A stretch of 64,000 nucleotides of DNA from Pedobacter psychrophilus (lineage in GTDB: Bacteria > Bacteroidota > Bacteroidia > Sphingobacteriales > Sphingobacteriaceae). The notes below the pieces were generated by a model. It was not told the origin of the DNA. It saw only the letters and a program-made list of their open reading frames with translations, and did not search any database. Below, one piece after another: positions 63,971 to 64,000 of this stretch (within the stretch, counting starts at the first letter, position 1; each line of letters opens with the position of its first letter). Made by a program: the position numbers and the translations under genes. The stretch covers positions 806,001-870,000 of the forward strand of contig NZ_LWHJ01000011.1 in NCBI RefSeq assembly GCF_001652725.1, in the 5' to 3' direction.

Positions 63971-64000
63971 AAATGGATAATGGTGGCAATATGGTGGACG

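Overview
The window looks like chromosome from an AT-rich member of the Bacteroidota, most likely a Sphingobacteriaceae genome of the Pedobacter type. The pointers are family-level. They include a PorU-type (type IX secretion) sortase, a GLPGLI protein beside a TonB-type receptor, the order bamD-rpoZ-coaBC-DUF4835-recN, DUF4251, DUF4920, DUF5522 and DUF2807 proteins, many lipoproteins and SusC-like or FadL-like barrels, and promoter boxes of the Bacteroidota type TAnnTTTG. I see no prophage, integrase, IS transposase, CRISPR array or rRNA. There is one tRNA, tRNA-Arg(CCG).

Layout. 1-2.3 kb: tail of coaE, a ligase-associated type MBL exonuclease, a small DUF5522 protein, a MarR regulator and kdsC. 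2.4-8.6 kb: a PA2169-like protein, maf, a large PAS/GAF sensor that ends after its histidine-containing helix pair and has no ATPase domain, and an acyl-CoA synthetase. 8.9-15.3 kb: envelope proteins (small barrel, FadL-like barrel, Asn/Tyr/Gly-rich lipoprotein), proS, a cystathionine gamma-synthase-like gene and a DUF4251 lipoprotein. 15.4-21.4 kb: fabI, then the long minus-strand operon bamD-rpoZ-coaBC-DUF4835-recN. 21.7-31.4 kb: mostly housekeeping genes (dnaB, rlmB, a D-cysteine desulfhydrase-like enzyme, an RluD-like pseudouridine synthase, a class IV aminotransferase, fmt, a TonB-type energy transducer).

31.5-38.0 kb is a visibly more AT-rich surface-glycan cassette. It has a methyltransferase, a FemAB/GNAT-like transferase, an FkbM methyltransferase, a glycosyltransferase and a Wzx-type flippase, with two overlapping minus-strand membrane proteins of unknown function in the middle. 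It abuts a 1621-residue PorU-like C25 peptidase that carries a probable ILEI/FAM3-type domain. In the type IX system PorU-type sortases attach cargo to a surface glycolipid, so the neighbourhood is suggestive, though this is inference.

42.9-56 kb: purL, a DUF4920 protein, an ABC-F ATPase with one composite ATP site degenerate, a UbiD-family decarboxylase, ychF, tRNA-Arg, a Rid-family protein, and a GLPGLI/outer-membrane receptor pair. 56-64 kb is more accessory: a CocE/NonD hydrolase, an M1-type aminopeptidase lipoprotein, a DUF2807 adhesin-like protein, a HigBA-like toxin-antitoxin pair bracketed by two copies of the 3' end of the DUF2807 gene, and an AraC / NTF2-like / AhpD-like group.

Two dispersed palindromic repeat families sit only between genes. 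One has five copies with ends of the type GCGTTTTAAC...GTTAACGC. The other has three copies with ends CGTCATGTCGA...TCGACATGACG. Many housekeeping genes have a TAnnTTTG box only 4-8 bases before the start codon, which predicts leaderless or nearly leaderless mRNAs. Assignments come from reading motifs and domain order by eye, with no database search.
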